Positions 29,148-36,582 of a stretch of DNA of 64,000 bases are shown here, one piece after another (within the stretch, counting starts at the first letter, position 1; each line of letters starts with the position of its first letter). The stretch lies in assembly GCF_011067745.1 (NCBI RefSeq), contig NZ_JAAMPJ010000001.1, forward strand, positions 1,102,829 to 1,166,828. Reading direction: 5' to 3'. The notes under the pieces are model-generated. The model saw only the letters and a list, made by a program, of their open reading frames with translations, had not been told where the DNA came from and searched no databases. A program made the translations under genes and the position numbers. The DNA is from Lentzea alba. Lineage in GTDB: Bacteria > Actinomycetota > Actinomycetes > Mycobacteriales > Pseudonocardiaceae.

Positions 29148-31553
29148 GTGTTGATTGCCGGCCCGGACACACGTGTCGTCGAACTGCGGGTACACGGCGT
29201 GCAGGGGACGACGCCGCAGACGCTGGTCGACGCCGTTGCGGCCGTGGACGTAGCGGGTGACGGACTCGGGCGCATCGTGCGGCCCGCGGACAGACTCCGC
29301 AGGCCGGCACCCGGTCCGGTGCTGCAGACCGAGGGACGGCCGATCCCCCGCGTCGTCGAGGGGTACCTGTGGGGCGGCATGACGTCCGGGGGTGTGGCCA
29401 AGGCCACCTGGGCGCTGCTCTTCCCGTTCAGCATCGCGAACGTCGCTCACTGGATGCTGCCTCCCGTTCCGGAGCGGAACCTGCCTGCCCACCTGCTCGG
29501 CATCGGTCTGCGGTCGTTGCTGCGGGTGTTCGCCCTTCTGCTGACGGCGTTGCTGGTCGCGCAGGTCTCCGTGGTCAGCCTGGACCTGCTCGCCGCCCAG
29601 TGTCTGCGGCCGGGTGTCGAGTGCCTGACCAGCATTCCAGCCGATGTGCGCCAGTTCCCCTGGTTCCGCACTTCTTTCGGACTTCTTCCAATCATCGCGC
29701 TGATCGCCGTGATGCGGCGGATCTCGCACGTGGACTGGCGGATCGAACGCAAGGAGATCGCCGACGCGGAGGACAAGGACGGCCGGCCCGCGTCCGGCCT
29801 GCCCGGCGCGCACGTCGCGACCGATCCGGACACGCCCGCGTTGCGGACCCTGCACGTCGTGGCGGCGCTCTCGGTGGCCTGCCTGATCGCGCTGGGCGGG
29901 CCCTTGCAACAGCTCACGGCCACCGGCGGGATGGGCGTGGCGATCACGACGGCGTGGGTCGTCTCCCTGGTCTTCGTCGGCCTGTCCGTGCTCGGCGTGT
30001 TGTTGCTCGACGACCCGACGGGCGGCGCGCCCCACCGCGGCGGGCGGTGGTTGCGGGCGGCGCTGGGGCGTCGGCCGCGGCGGGTGCTGCTGGTCCTGTC
30101 GGGGTTGCTGGTGCTCACGACGGTGGGGTTGCAGGAACAGCTGCCGACGCGGGTGCCCGGCGCGGACGTGACCGTGCAGGTCGTGGCGTTGATGATGGCG
30201 TTCGTGCTGGTGCTGTTCGGGCTGATGCTGGTGCCCGCTGCTTTGTTGGCGCGCAAGACGTGGGCCTCGCTGCCGCGCGAGCTGCGGCCGTGGGCGGGCG
30301 GCTGGTTCTCCGCGCCGGTGCTGGCGATCGCCGGACTGCTCGGCGGCGGGTTCGGCGCCGGGGTCGCGTTGCCGGTGCGCAAGGCGTTGGGCAGCGAACT
30401 GCACCTGCCCGTCGGCTACGACTACATCACCCTGCTGTGGGGCGTGGCGGGAGCGTTGGGGCTGTTGACCACCTTCGCGGTGGCGTCCTTCACCGGCGCG
30501 GTGCGGTGGCGGGCGTTCCGCAAGGGCAAGGAGTGGGCGCGCGAAGCTTCGTTGCTGCACTCGGGCCGGATGCGCGACCTCCGGGCCGCGAGGCGCGCGT
30601 GGTGGTGGGCCCGGTGGGAACGCAACCACGGCCACCACATGATCCTGATCATCGCTTCGGTGCTGGTGGTCGGTGCCGTGCTGGCTTCGGTTCTGCGCGT
30701 GCGCAACGTTCCGCTGGCGTCCTGGACCTTCCCGTTCTCGGCCTTCGGCGTGGGCGTGCTGGGTCTGCTGGCGGTGTCGTTGCTGCGGGCGGTGTATCTC
30801 GCGGCGCGGCAGCCGGAGTCCGGGCGGCGGCTGGGCATCATCGCGGACATCGCGCAGTTCTGGCCGCGCGAAGCTCACCCGATCGTGCCGCCCTGTTACG
30901 CGTTGAAGGTCGTGCCGGAGCTGGTTTCCCGAGTGCAGGACCACCTGCGCGACCCCGGCACCAGGGTTGTCCTCTGTGGACACTCGCAGGGATCTTTGCT
31001 GGTCGCCGTCGCCGCTGCCCGGTTGCTGGAGGACCTGCCCGCGCACGATCGCGAACGGATCGGGCTGCTGACCGCCGGTTCGCAACTGCAGTGGGCTTAT
31101 CCGCGGGCTTTTCCGGCCGTGGTGCCGCACGCGTCGCTGGCCAGGCTGGCGGGCGGGCTGGACGGCCGGTGGCGCTCGTTGTGCCGAGGCACGGACCCGT
31201 TGGGCGGCGCGGTGATGACGTGGCGGCGGCAGGTGTTCGACGGGATGTTGCTCGGCGTCGGCTACCGGCCGGACGGGTCGGAGGGCGCGCTGGCGCCGGC
31301 GTTGCGCGGGCCCACCGGAGCGCTGGTGCTGGGTGGTGACCACTGGTTGCCGGATCCGCAGCGGGGACCGTTCCCCGGGCGGCGGTGGCGGTCCGGCGTG
31401 TCGGCGCACTCGGACTACACCTCCGATCCGGAGTGGGACCGGGCGGTGGCGATCGCGGCCGGGCTGCTGGAGGTGGACGCGCCGGAGTCTCCGCCGCTGC
31501 CGTTCGCCCGCAAGCCGGAAACGCGGTCGCGCGACGCGCTGGGTGGCTCCTAA
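29148..31553 (+). CDS. Polytopic membrane protein with a split alpha/beta-hydrolase domain
   Basis: 801 residues from GTG 29148 behind a GGGAGG ribosome-binding site. The N-terminus has RVHGVQGTTP (residues 14-23), like the oxyanion-hole HG turn of lipases. About ten membrane helices follow between roughly 120 and 560. After them a soluble C-terminal part carries the nucleophile elbow CGHSQGSLL with Ser613 and the late SAHSDYTSDPEWDRAV, where His or Asp may complete a triad. I infer a serine hydrolase whose fold is interrupted by a membrane domain. No signal peptide. Substrate and family name unknown; a lipase, esterase or acyl-transfer role at the membrane is possible. Confidence 0.6.
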   Translation: MLIAGPDTRVVELRVHGVQGTTPQTLVDAVAAVDVAGDGLGRIVRPADRLRRPAPGPVLQTEGRPIPRVVEGYLWGGMTSGGVAKATWALLFPFSIANVAHWMLPPVPERNLPAHLLGIGLRSLLRVFALLLTALLVAQVSVVSLDLLAAQCLRPGVECLTSIPADVRQFPWFRTSFGLLPIIALIAVMRRISHVDWRIERKEIADAEDKDGRPASGLPGAHVATDPDTPALRTLHVVAALSVACLIALGGPLQQLTATGGMGVAITTAWVVSLVFVGLSVLGVLLLDDPTGGAPHRGGRWLRAALGRRPRRVLLVLSGLLVLTTVGLQEQLPTRVPGADVTVQVVALMMAFVLVLFGLMLVPAALLARKTWASLPRELRPWAGGWFSAPVLAIAGLLGGGFGAGVALPVRKALGSELHLPVGYDYITLLWGVAGALGLLTTFAVASFTGAVRWRAFRKGKEWAREASLLHSGRMRDLRAARRAWWWARWERNHGHHMILIIASVLVVGAVLASVLRVRNVPLASWTFPFSAFGVGVLGLLAVSLLRAVYLAARQPESGRRLGIIADIAQFWPREAHPIVPPCYALKVVPELVSRVQDHLRDPGTRVVLCGHSQGSLLVAVAAARLLEDLPAHDRERIGLLTAGSQLQWAYPRAFPAVVPHASLARLAGGLDGRWRSLCRGTDPLGGAVMTWRRQVFDGMLLGVGYRPDGSEGALAPALRGPTGALVLGGDHWLPDPQRGPFPGRRWRSGVSAHSDYTSDPEWDRAVAIAAGLLEVDAPESPPLPFARKPETRSRDALGGS

Positions 31554-31563
31554 GCTCCGGAAC

Positions 31564-32088
31564 ATGCTGACCGGTGACCTCGTCCGACTGCGACCCCTCG
31601 AACCGGAGGACGCCGACGCGTTGTACCGCTGGCACAACGACGACGAGGTCATGCGGTGGCTGCAGAGCTACTACCACGAGTCGTTGGCGGGCCTGCGCAA
31701 GCGCCTGGCCGACCGCAAGGAGAACTCGCACGACAAGGTCACCCTCTGCATCGAGACGCTGGAGGAGCGCAAGCCCATCGGCATCGTCGCGTTGCGCGAG
31801 GCGGACCCGATCAACGCGCGCGCGACGGTCGACATCTACATCGGTGAGCAGGAGTACTGGGGTGGCGGGTACGGCACCGATGCGCTGCGCCGGGTGTGCC
31901 GGTACGGGTTCGACACGCTGCGGCTGCACTCGATCGAGCTCAGCGTCGTCGAGGTGAACGAGCGGGCGGTCCGGTCGTACAAGAAGATCGGGTTCCAGGT
32001 CGACGGACGGCTGCGGCACTCGTTCTTCCGCGACGGTCAGTGGTACGACGAACTGTTGATGTGCGTGCTCAAGGAGGAGTTGTGCTGA
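31564..32088 (+). CDS. GNAT acetyltransferase, first of a duplicated pair (RimJ-like)
   Basis: 174 residues. The order LTGDLVRLRPLEPEDADALYRWHND, IGIVALREADPINARATVDIYIGEQEYWGGGYGTDALRRVCRYGFDTLRLHSIEL and VRSYKKIGFQVDGRLRHSFFRDGQW is the RimJ/RimL-type GNAT fold with the acetyl-CoA pyrophosphate loop at GGGYGTDA. Target may be a protein N-terminus, a small molecule or an antibiotic. ATG 31564 is ten bases after the preceding stop. The next gene is an ungapped paralogue. Confidence 0.85.
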   Translation: MLTGDLVRLRPLEPEDADALYRWHNDDEVMRWLQSYYHESLAGLRKRLADRKENSHDKVTLCIETLEERKPIGIVALREADPINARATVDIYIGEQEYWGGGYGTDALRRVCRYGFDTLRLHSIELSVVEVNERAVRSYKKIGFQVDGRLRHSFFRDGQWYDELLMCVLKEELC

Positions 32089-32606
32089 CCGGCGACCTCG
32101 TCCGACTGCGGCCCCTCGAACCGGAGGACGCCGACGCCTTTTACCGCTGGTACAACGACGAAGACGTCATGCGGTGGCTGGCGAGCTACTACCCAGCGTC
32201 GCTGGAGTTCGTGCGCAAGCAACTGGCCGACCGCCAGGAGAACTCGTACGAGCGGATCACCTTGTGCATCGAGACGCTGGCGGAACGAAAGCTCATCGGC
32301 CTGGTCCGGTTGCGGGACGCGGATCCGATCAACGCGCGGGCCGAGGTCGACATCTACATCGGCGAGCAGGAGTACTGGAACTCCGGATACGGCACGGACG
32401 CGCTGCGCCGGATGTGCCGGTACGGGTTCGACACGCTGCGGCTGCACTCGATCGAACTCGGCGTCGTCGAGGCGAACCCCCGTGCCATCCGGTCCTACGA
32501 GAAGGTCGGCTTCCAGGTCGACGGACGGCTGCGGCAGTCGTTCTTCCGCGACGGCCAGTGGCACGACTCGTTGCTGATGTGCGTGCTGGCCGACGAGCTC
32601 ACCTGA
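32082..32606 (+). CDS. GNAT acetyltransferase, second of a duplicated pair (RimJ-like)
   Basis: 174 residues from GTG 32082, overlapping the stop of the first copy by seven bases and preceded by a strong AAGGAGGAG. Aligned without gaps, I count about 37 differences from the upstream protein (roughly 79% identity); the acetyl-CoA loop changes from GGGYG to NSGYG. Differences cluster in the helix after EVMRWL and near the C-terminus, positions that could alter the acceptor. A tandem duplication that has started to diverge. The stop overlaps the convergent tetR gene by eight bases. Confidence 0.85.
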   Translation: MLTGDLVRLRPLEPEDADAFYRWYNDEDVMRWLASYYPASLEFVRKQLADRQENSYERITLCIETLAERKLIGLVRLRDADPINARAEVDIYIGEQEYWNSGYGTDALRRMCRYGFDTLRLHSIELGVVEANPRAIRSYEKVGFQVDGRLRQSFFRDGQWHDSLLMCVLADELT

Positions 32607-33177
32607 GCGCCGGCTCCAGATACCCGATCGCCTCGCGCAGGTGGTCCTCCACGGAGCCGGCCGGCATGACGACGAGGCCGGACGGGCGCACGTCCACCCA
32701 GCGCTGCACGGCGATCCGCGCGGCGGCGGACACCGCCGCGGCCAGCACCTCGGCGCCGGCCTCGTCCTTGCCCAGGCGTTCGGCGATCACCTCGGCGATC
32801 GGCGGTTCCATCGAAGACACCGAGTCCAGGTAGGCCTCGCGCAACGACGGGGTGGAGTTGATCAGCGCGAGAGCCTCGGTCGGGGGTTCGCGGTACTGCT
32901 GGGCGAACGCGGCGACGATCGAGTCGATCAGGGGCTCGTCCGACGGGCGGGCGCGGAGTTCTTCCGCCACCTGAAGAGCGCGGGAGGCCGTGATGCCCGC
33001 GACGATCGCGTGCTCGCGGCTGGGGAAGTAGTTGTTGTAGGTGCGCGGCGAGACGTTCGCCGCCTCGGCGATCTCGTCCACCCGCACGTTGTCGACGCCC
33101 TTCTCCAGGGCGAGGCGCAGTGCGGCGGTCGAGAGGGCCGCTCGGGTCTCGGTCTTCTTGCGTTCGCGCAATCCCAC
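32599..33177 (-). CDS. TetR-family transcriptional repressor
   Basis: 192 residues from GTG 33177. The N-terminal helix-turn-helix (RAALSTAALRLALEKGVDNVRVDEIAEAANVSPRTYNNYFPSREHAI) is a textbook TetR DNA-binding domain; the C-terminal ligand domain is unassigned. On the minus strand a -10-like TACAGT ends six bases before the GTG, so the mRNA is probably leaderless. It is divergent from the DUF2975/HTH pair, with repeated elements in the shared promoter, and is the likely repressor of that pair and of itself. Confidence 0.85.
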   Translation of the reverse strand: MGLRERKKTETRAALSTAALRLALEKGVDNVRVDEIAEAANVSPRTYNNYFPSREHAIVAGITASRALQVAEELRARPSDEPLIDSIVAAFAQQYREPPTEALALINSTPSLREAYLDSVSSMEPPIAEVIAERLGKDEAGAEVLAAAVSAAARIAVQRWVDVRPSGLVVMPAGSVEDHLREAIGYLEPALR

Positions 33178-33179
33178 GC

Positions 33180-33254
33180 GATCACTGTAGAGACCTGTTG
33201 CAACACGATCACTACCGATTGACTTTCGATAGATCACTACCGATACTCGATCGC
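33180..33254. promoter_or_regulatory. Divergent leaderless promoters with operator repeats
   Basis: Plus-strand promoter: TTGACT (33219-33224), 17 bases, GATACT (33242-33247), seven bases before the ATG at 33255. Minus-strand promoter: TACAGT (33184-33189) six bases before the tetR GTG. The direct repeat GATCACTACCGAT occurs at 33207-33219 and 33232-33244, the second overlapping the -10; a partial copy GATCACTGTAG starts at 33180. The palindrome TGTTGCAACA lies at 33196-33205, in the tetR spacer. These are plausible TetR binding sites. Confidence 0.6.
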
Positions 33255-33731
33255 ATGATTGCTGAGCGTTGGGCGGTGACCGCCCTCCGGGTCTTCCTGG
33301 TGATCCTGTTCGGGATCCTCGTCGTGTTCGAGACGCTGTCCCTGCCGGGGAAGTTCATGTACATGGCGCAGCAGAACCCGAACGACCCCCTGATCTGGCC
33401 CGGCGCGATCATCTCGATCTTCTGGGTGATCTGCGTCCAGGTGGTGATCGTCGCGACGTGGAAACTGCTCACCCTGGTGCGCAAAGATCTGATCTTCACC
33501 GAGGCCGCGATCAAGTGGGTCAACGTGATGGTGTGGGCCATCGCGGCCGGGTGGGTGGTGCTGGTGGGCGTGTTCCTCTGGGTCGGCTTCAACGCCGACG
33601 ACCCCGGCGCGCCGATGGTGCTGTTCTTGTTGACGACGGGGGTCACCGCGTTCGGACTCGTGCTGATCGTGATGCGCGCACTGCTGCAGCGCGCCACGAC
33701 GCTGCGCTCCGACATGGAGTCGGTGATCTGA
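33255..33731 (+). CDS. DUF2975 membrane protein
   Basis: 158 residues with four predicted membrane helices (about 10-28, 45-65, 95-115, 122-142). The pairing with a small HTH gene overlapping by one base and the motif TWKLLTLVRKDLIFTEAAIKWVNVM are typical of DUF2975 proteins. ATG 33255 has no ribosome-binding site but lies at the expected transcription start, consistent with a leaderless mRNA. Function unknown; such pairs are thought to be membrane-linked regulators. Confidence 0.8.
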   Translation: MIAERWAVTALRVFLVILFGILVVFETLSLPGKFMYMAQQNPNDPLIWPGAIISIFWVICVQVVIVATWKLLTLVRKDLIFTEAAIKWVNVMVWAIAAGWVVLVGVFLWVGFNADDPGAPMVLFLLTTGVTAFGLVLIVMRALLQRATTLRSDMESVI

Positions 33732-33943
33732 TGGCGATCATCGTGCGCATCGACGTCGAGCTGGCCAAGCGCAAGATGAGCGTCGGCGAGTTCGCGGAGA
33801 AGGTCGGGCTGACGCCGGCCAACGTCGCGGTGCTGAAGAACGGGCGGGCGAAAGCCGTGCGGTTCAGCACTTTGGAAGCCATGTGCCGGGTTTTGGAGTG
33901 CCAGCCGGGCGATCTGCTCGAGTTCGTGGACGAGGAAGACTGA
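33731..33943 (+). CDS. Cro/CI-type HTH regulator paired with DUF2975
   Basis: 70 residues, one helix-turn-helix domain (LAKRKMSVGEFAEKVGLTPANVAVLKNGRAKAVRFSTLEAMCRVLECQPGDLLEF), YozG-like. The ATG shares the A of the DUF2975 stop (TGATG), so translation is coupled. Small regulators of this kind usually accompany a DUF2975 membrane partner and may act with it. Confidence 0.85.
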   Translation: MAIIVRIDVELAKRKMSVGEFAEKVGLTPANVAVLKNGRAKAVRFSTLEAMCRVLECQPGDLLEFVDEED

Positions 33944-33959
33944 CCGGCTGGCGTCCAGA

Positions 33960-34187
33960 TCACCAGATGTACAGCCACCAGCGCTGACTGGCGGGGGCAC
34001 TGGGGTTGCTGTCGCACGCGTAGCCCTTTTGACCCCCGACGAACACCAGAGGCTTGCCGACGGCCTCGCACCGGGCCTTCGTCGGGTACTTGCCGTACGG
34101 CTCCTGGGCGGAGGCCGTGCCCGCGCCGCTCAGCAGGATCCCCAGAGAGGCCACGATCACCGCGGCCGATGTCATTGTTCGCTTCAC
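33960..34187 (-). CDS. Small secreted protein, unknown function
   Basis: 75 residues from GTG 34187 behind AGGAA. A Sec signal peptide (about 27 residues, ending GTASAQ) precedes a mature peptide of about 48 residues with two Cys (ARCEAV, YACDSN), probably one disulfide, and a Trp-rich end RWWLYIW. I do not recognise the family. It faces the HTH gene. Confidence 0.62.
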   Translation of the reverse strand: MKRTMTSAAVIVASLGILLSGAGTASAQEPYGKYPTKARCEAVGKPLVFVGGQKGYACDSNPSAPASQRWWLYIW

Positions 34188-34239
34188 ATTCGTTCCTAAC
34201 CGATCTTGCCGACCGCCGGTTGCACTCACGTGACGGCGG

Positions 34240-35475
34240 TCACGACAGACGCTTCGCCAGTCGGTCGGCGGCTTCGAGCCGCCCCGACTCGGCGAGCAGG
34301 CCCACCGGTGCCAGCACGTAGTCGCGGTCGACGGTGATCTCCGCGGTCCGCAGCACGGGCCGCAGCACCGGGTCGCTGCGCAGCGCCTCGACGATCGGCG
34401 TGATGTCGGGCGTGTGCCGGAAAACGCCGCCGGAGAGCACCAGCAACCCCGCACCGTGCGGGCCAAGTTGGCCGTCGACCTGCCGGAGATGCCTGCGCAC
34501 GGCCAGAATCGCCGCGAACGACGCCAGTTTCTCGTCCACCGCCGGGTCTTCGGACAGCCAGCCGACGTTCTCGGCTCGATACCGCGCTTCCTCGGTCAGG
34601 TCCTCGGTGGTGAGGCGTTCGGCGAGAGCTTCGGCGACCACCCCGGGGGCCGACCAGCGCATGCCGAGATCGCCCTCGACGGTGCGGCGGTCCGGCGGCA
34701 GCGCGACCGTCCTTTCCAGACCCTCACTGTCCACCTTGGACACGGCGGAGTAGACGTCCGTGGTGGCGCCACCGACATCCACGACCAGGACAGCGCCTTC
34801 GCGGTCCTGCGCGGCCAGTCTGGACACGCCGGCCAGCACGGCGTCCGGGGTCACGGCGCGCACCAGCTGCCGGAAGCGCGGGCCTCGCGACAGGCCCTTG
34901 CCGCCGATCACGTGCTGCAGGAAGGCCGCGCGGATGGCCTTGCGCGCGGGTTCCGGGGCGAGCCGGCCGACGTCGGGCAGCACGTTCGGGCACGCCACCA
35001 CGGTCCGGTTCGCCAGCAGTGCCAACGCTTCTGGCTGGGCGTCGACGTTGCCCGCGAGCACGATCGGCACGGCCACGCGGGCGAGCTTCGCGGCGTTGTG
35101 CAGCAGGACCGACTGGTCACCGCCGTCCGTGCCGCCGACGAGCAGCACCAGGTCGGGTGAAGACGCCCGCAAGGCCTTCACGTCGACCGGGCCCGCGCTG
35201 ACGTGCACGATCTTGGCGCCCGCGCTGAGTGCGACCCGGTAGCCGGCCTCGGCGCTCACGACGCGTTCCTGGCCCACGACGGCGAGCCGGAGGCCTCCGC
35301 CGGCCGACGAGCACGCCAGGATCTCGCCGTCGCCCACCTCGGCGCGCAGCGCGTCGATGCCGTGCAGCACCTCGGGCGGCGTGGTCGGGTGTTGTCCGGT
35401 GCGGACCAGTTCGCCCTCGGGGGTGATGAGCGCGGCCTTGGTCCAGGTGGAACCGACGTCGAGACACAGGATCAC
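34240..35475 (-). CDS. MutL-type protein (glutamate mutase accessory family)
   Basis: 411 residues from GTG 35475. VILCLDVGSTWTKAALI is an ASKHA-type phosphate-1 loop; VLVVDVGGATTDVYSAV and LLVLSGGVFRHTPDI are further phosphate/nucleotide-binding turns. This matches the MutL family found with glutamate mutase, where it probably acts as a chaperone or reactivase for the B12 enzyme. No mutS/mutE (glutamate mutase subunits) are in the window. Divergent from the P-loop gene, with only 18 bases between starts, so the promoters overlap. Confidence 0.75.
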   Translation of the reverse strand: MILCLDVGSTWTKAALITPEGELVRTGQHPTTPPEVLHGIDALRAEVGDGEILACSSAGGGLRLAVVGQERVVSAEAGYRVALSAGAKIVHVSAGPVDVKALRASSPDLVLLVGGTDGGDQSVLLHNAAKLARVAVPIVLAGNVDAQPEALALLANRTVVACPNVLPDVGRLAPEPARKAIRAAFLQHVIGGKGLSRGPRFRQLVRAVTPDAVLAGVSRLAAQDREGAVLVVDVGGATTDVYSAVSKVDSEGLERTVALPPDRRTVEGDLGMRWSAPGVVAEALAERLTTEDLTEEARYRAENVGWLSEDPAVDEKLASFAAILAVRRHLRQVDGQLGPHGAGLLVLSGGVFRHTPDITPIVEALRSDPVLRPVLRTAEITVDRDYVLAPVGLLAESGRLEAADRLAKRLS

Positions 35476-35493
35476 AAGGCAAGCTAACCCACC

Positions 35494-36099
35494 ATGAAGC
35501 TCACGCCCAAGGTGATCCTCGAAGGCACGCGGCTGACCGGCAAGACGGACCTGGCCTACGCGCTCAACGAGCACCCTCGCCTCGTCGGACACCGCAAGTA
35601 CCGCTACCACTCGCCCTTGATCTCGGCCGAGTGGAGCGGGTTCACCAACGAACCGTGGGGGCGCGGGATGATCGACTTCGCGCCGGAGGAGACCTCACAC
35701 GCGTTGGAGACCTACGAGACGTGGGTGCGGATGTTCGAGCTGCAGCGCTACTACTCGTGGATCGTCGACCGGTTCCACCTGTCCACCATGGCCTATCAGG
35801 CACGACAGGGGCGCGAGTTCGACTTCGGCTGGCTGGAAGAACGGCTGAAGCCGCTCAACTTCGCGATCGTGCTCTGCACACGGCCGGACGACACGTTCGA
35901 GCAAGCACGGGTGGAACGGCTGAAGATCAGCGCGAACCCGAAGCAGTACGTCTCGCTGGAGCCGTTCATCGAGGAGCAGCAACAACTCCGTGAGCTCGCG
36001 GCGAAGTCGACGCTGCCGGTCTTCGAGTTCGACGTGACCCGGAACGGACCGGACGACGTGGCCGACTGGCTCGACGAACGCGGGCTGCTGACGCTCTAG
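35494..36099 (+). CDS. P-loop kinase-like protein
   Basis: 201 residues from ATG 35494. VILEGTRLTGKTDLAYAL has a Walker A motif GTRLTGKT (11-18); WIVDRFHLST resembles the DRF/DRY motif of deoxynucleoside and thymidylate kinases, and the C-terminus FEFDVTRNGPDDVADWL fits that fold. I would call it a nucleoside/nucleotide kinase-like protein with unknown substrate. The stop overlaps the convergent marR stop by four bases. Confidence 0.62.
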   Translation: MKLTPKVILEGTRLTGKTDLAYALNEHPRLVGHRKYRYHSPLISAEWSGFTNEPWGRGMIDFAPEETSHALETYETWVRMFELQRYYSWIVDRFHLSTMAYQARQGREFDFGWLEERLKPLNFAIVLCTRPDDTFEQARVERLKISANPKQYVSLEPFIEEQQQLRELAAKSTLPVFEFDVTRNGPDDVADWLDERGLLTL

Positions 36100-36551
36100 T
36101 CGTCCGCTTTCTCGTGCACGATCTGCATGAACGACCCAAGCTGCGCGAGCTGTTCCGGCGTGAAGAGGTCGATCAGGTACTCGCGGACCGTCGCGACGTG
36201 ACCCGGCGCGGCGGAGAGCAGCAGATCCTTGCCCGCGGCGGTGAGCACGGCGAGGATGCCGCGCTCGTCGGACTCGTGCGGTTCGCGCCGCACGAGTCCG
36301 GCCTTCTCCAACTTGCCGATCTGGTAGGTCAGCGAGCTCTTGGACACGACGACGCGGCGGGCCAGCTCGGTCATCCGCAGGCGGTTACCGGGCTGTTCGG
36401 ACAGCACGACCAGCACGTTGTACTGCGCGTGCGAGAGACCCGCGTCGCGCTGCAACTGCTGTTCGATCTGCCTCTCGAGGAGGTGGTACGCCTGGACGAA
36501 ATGGTGCCAGGCGTGCCCCTCCTCCTCGGAGAGCCACCGCGCATTTGCCAT
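36096..36551 (-). CDS. MarR-family transcriptional regulator
   Basis: 151 residues. The winged helix-turn-helix is clear: LSHAQYNVLVVLSEQPGNRLRMTELARRVVVSKSSLTYQIGKLEKAGLVRREPHESDERGILAVLTAAG, with the Asp-Glu-Arg wing. The ATG at 36551 is 31 bases downstream of the permease gene on the same strand, so the two may be co-transcribed. Ligand and targets unknown. Confidence 0.88.
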   Translation of the reverse strand: MANARWLSEEEGHAWHHFVQAYHLLERQIEQQLQRDAGLSHAQYNVLVVLSEQPGNRLRMTELARRVVVSKSSLTYQIGKLEKAGLVRREPHESDERGILAVLTAAGKDLLLSAAPGHVATVREYLIDLFTPEQLAQLGSFMQIVHEKADD

Positions 36552-36582
36552 GAGTCGCAGATTAGTGGTGCAGAGCTGTTCC

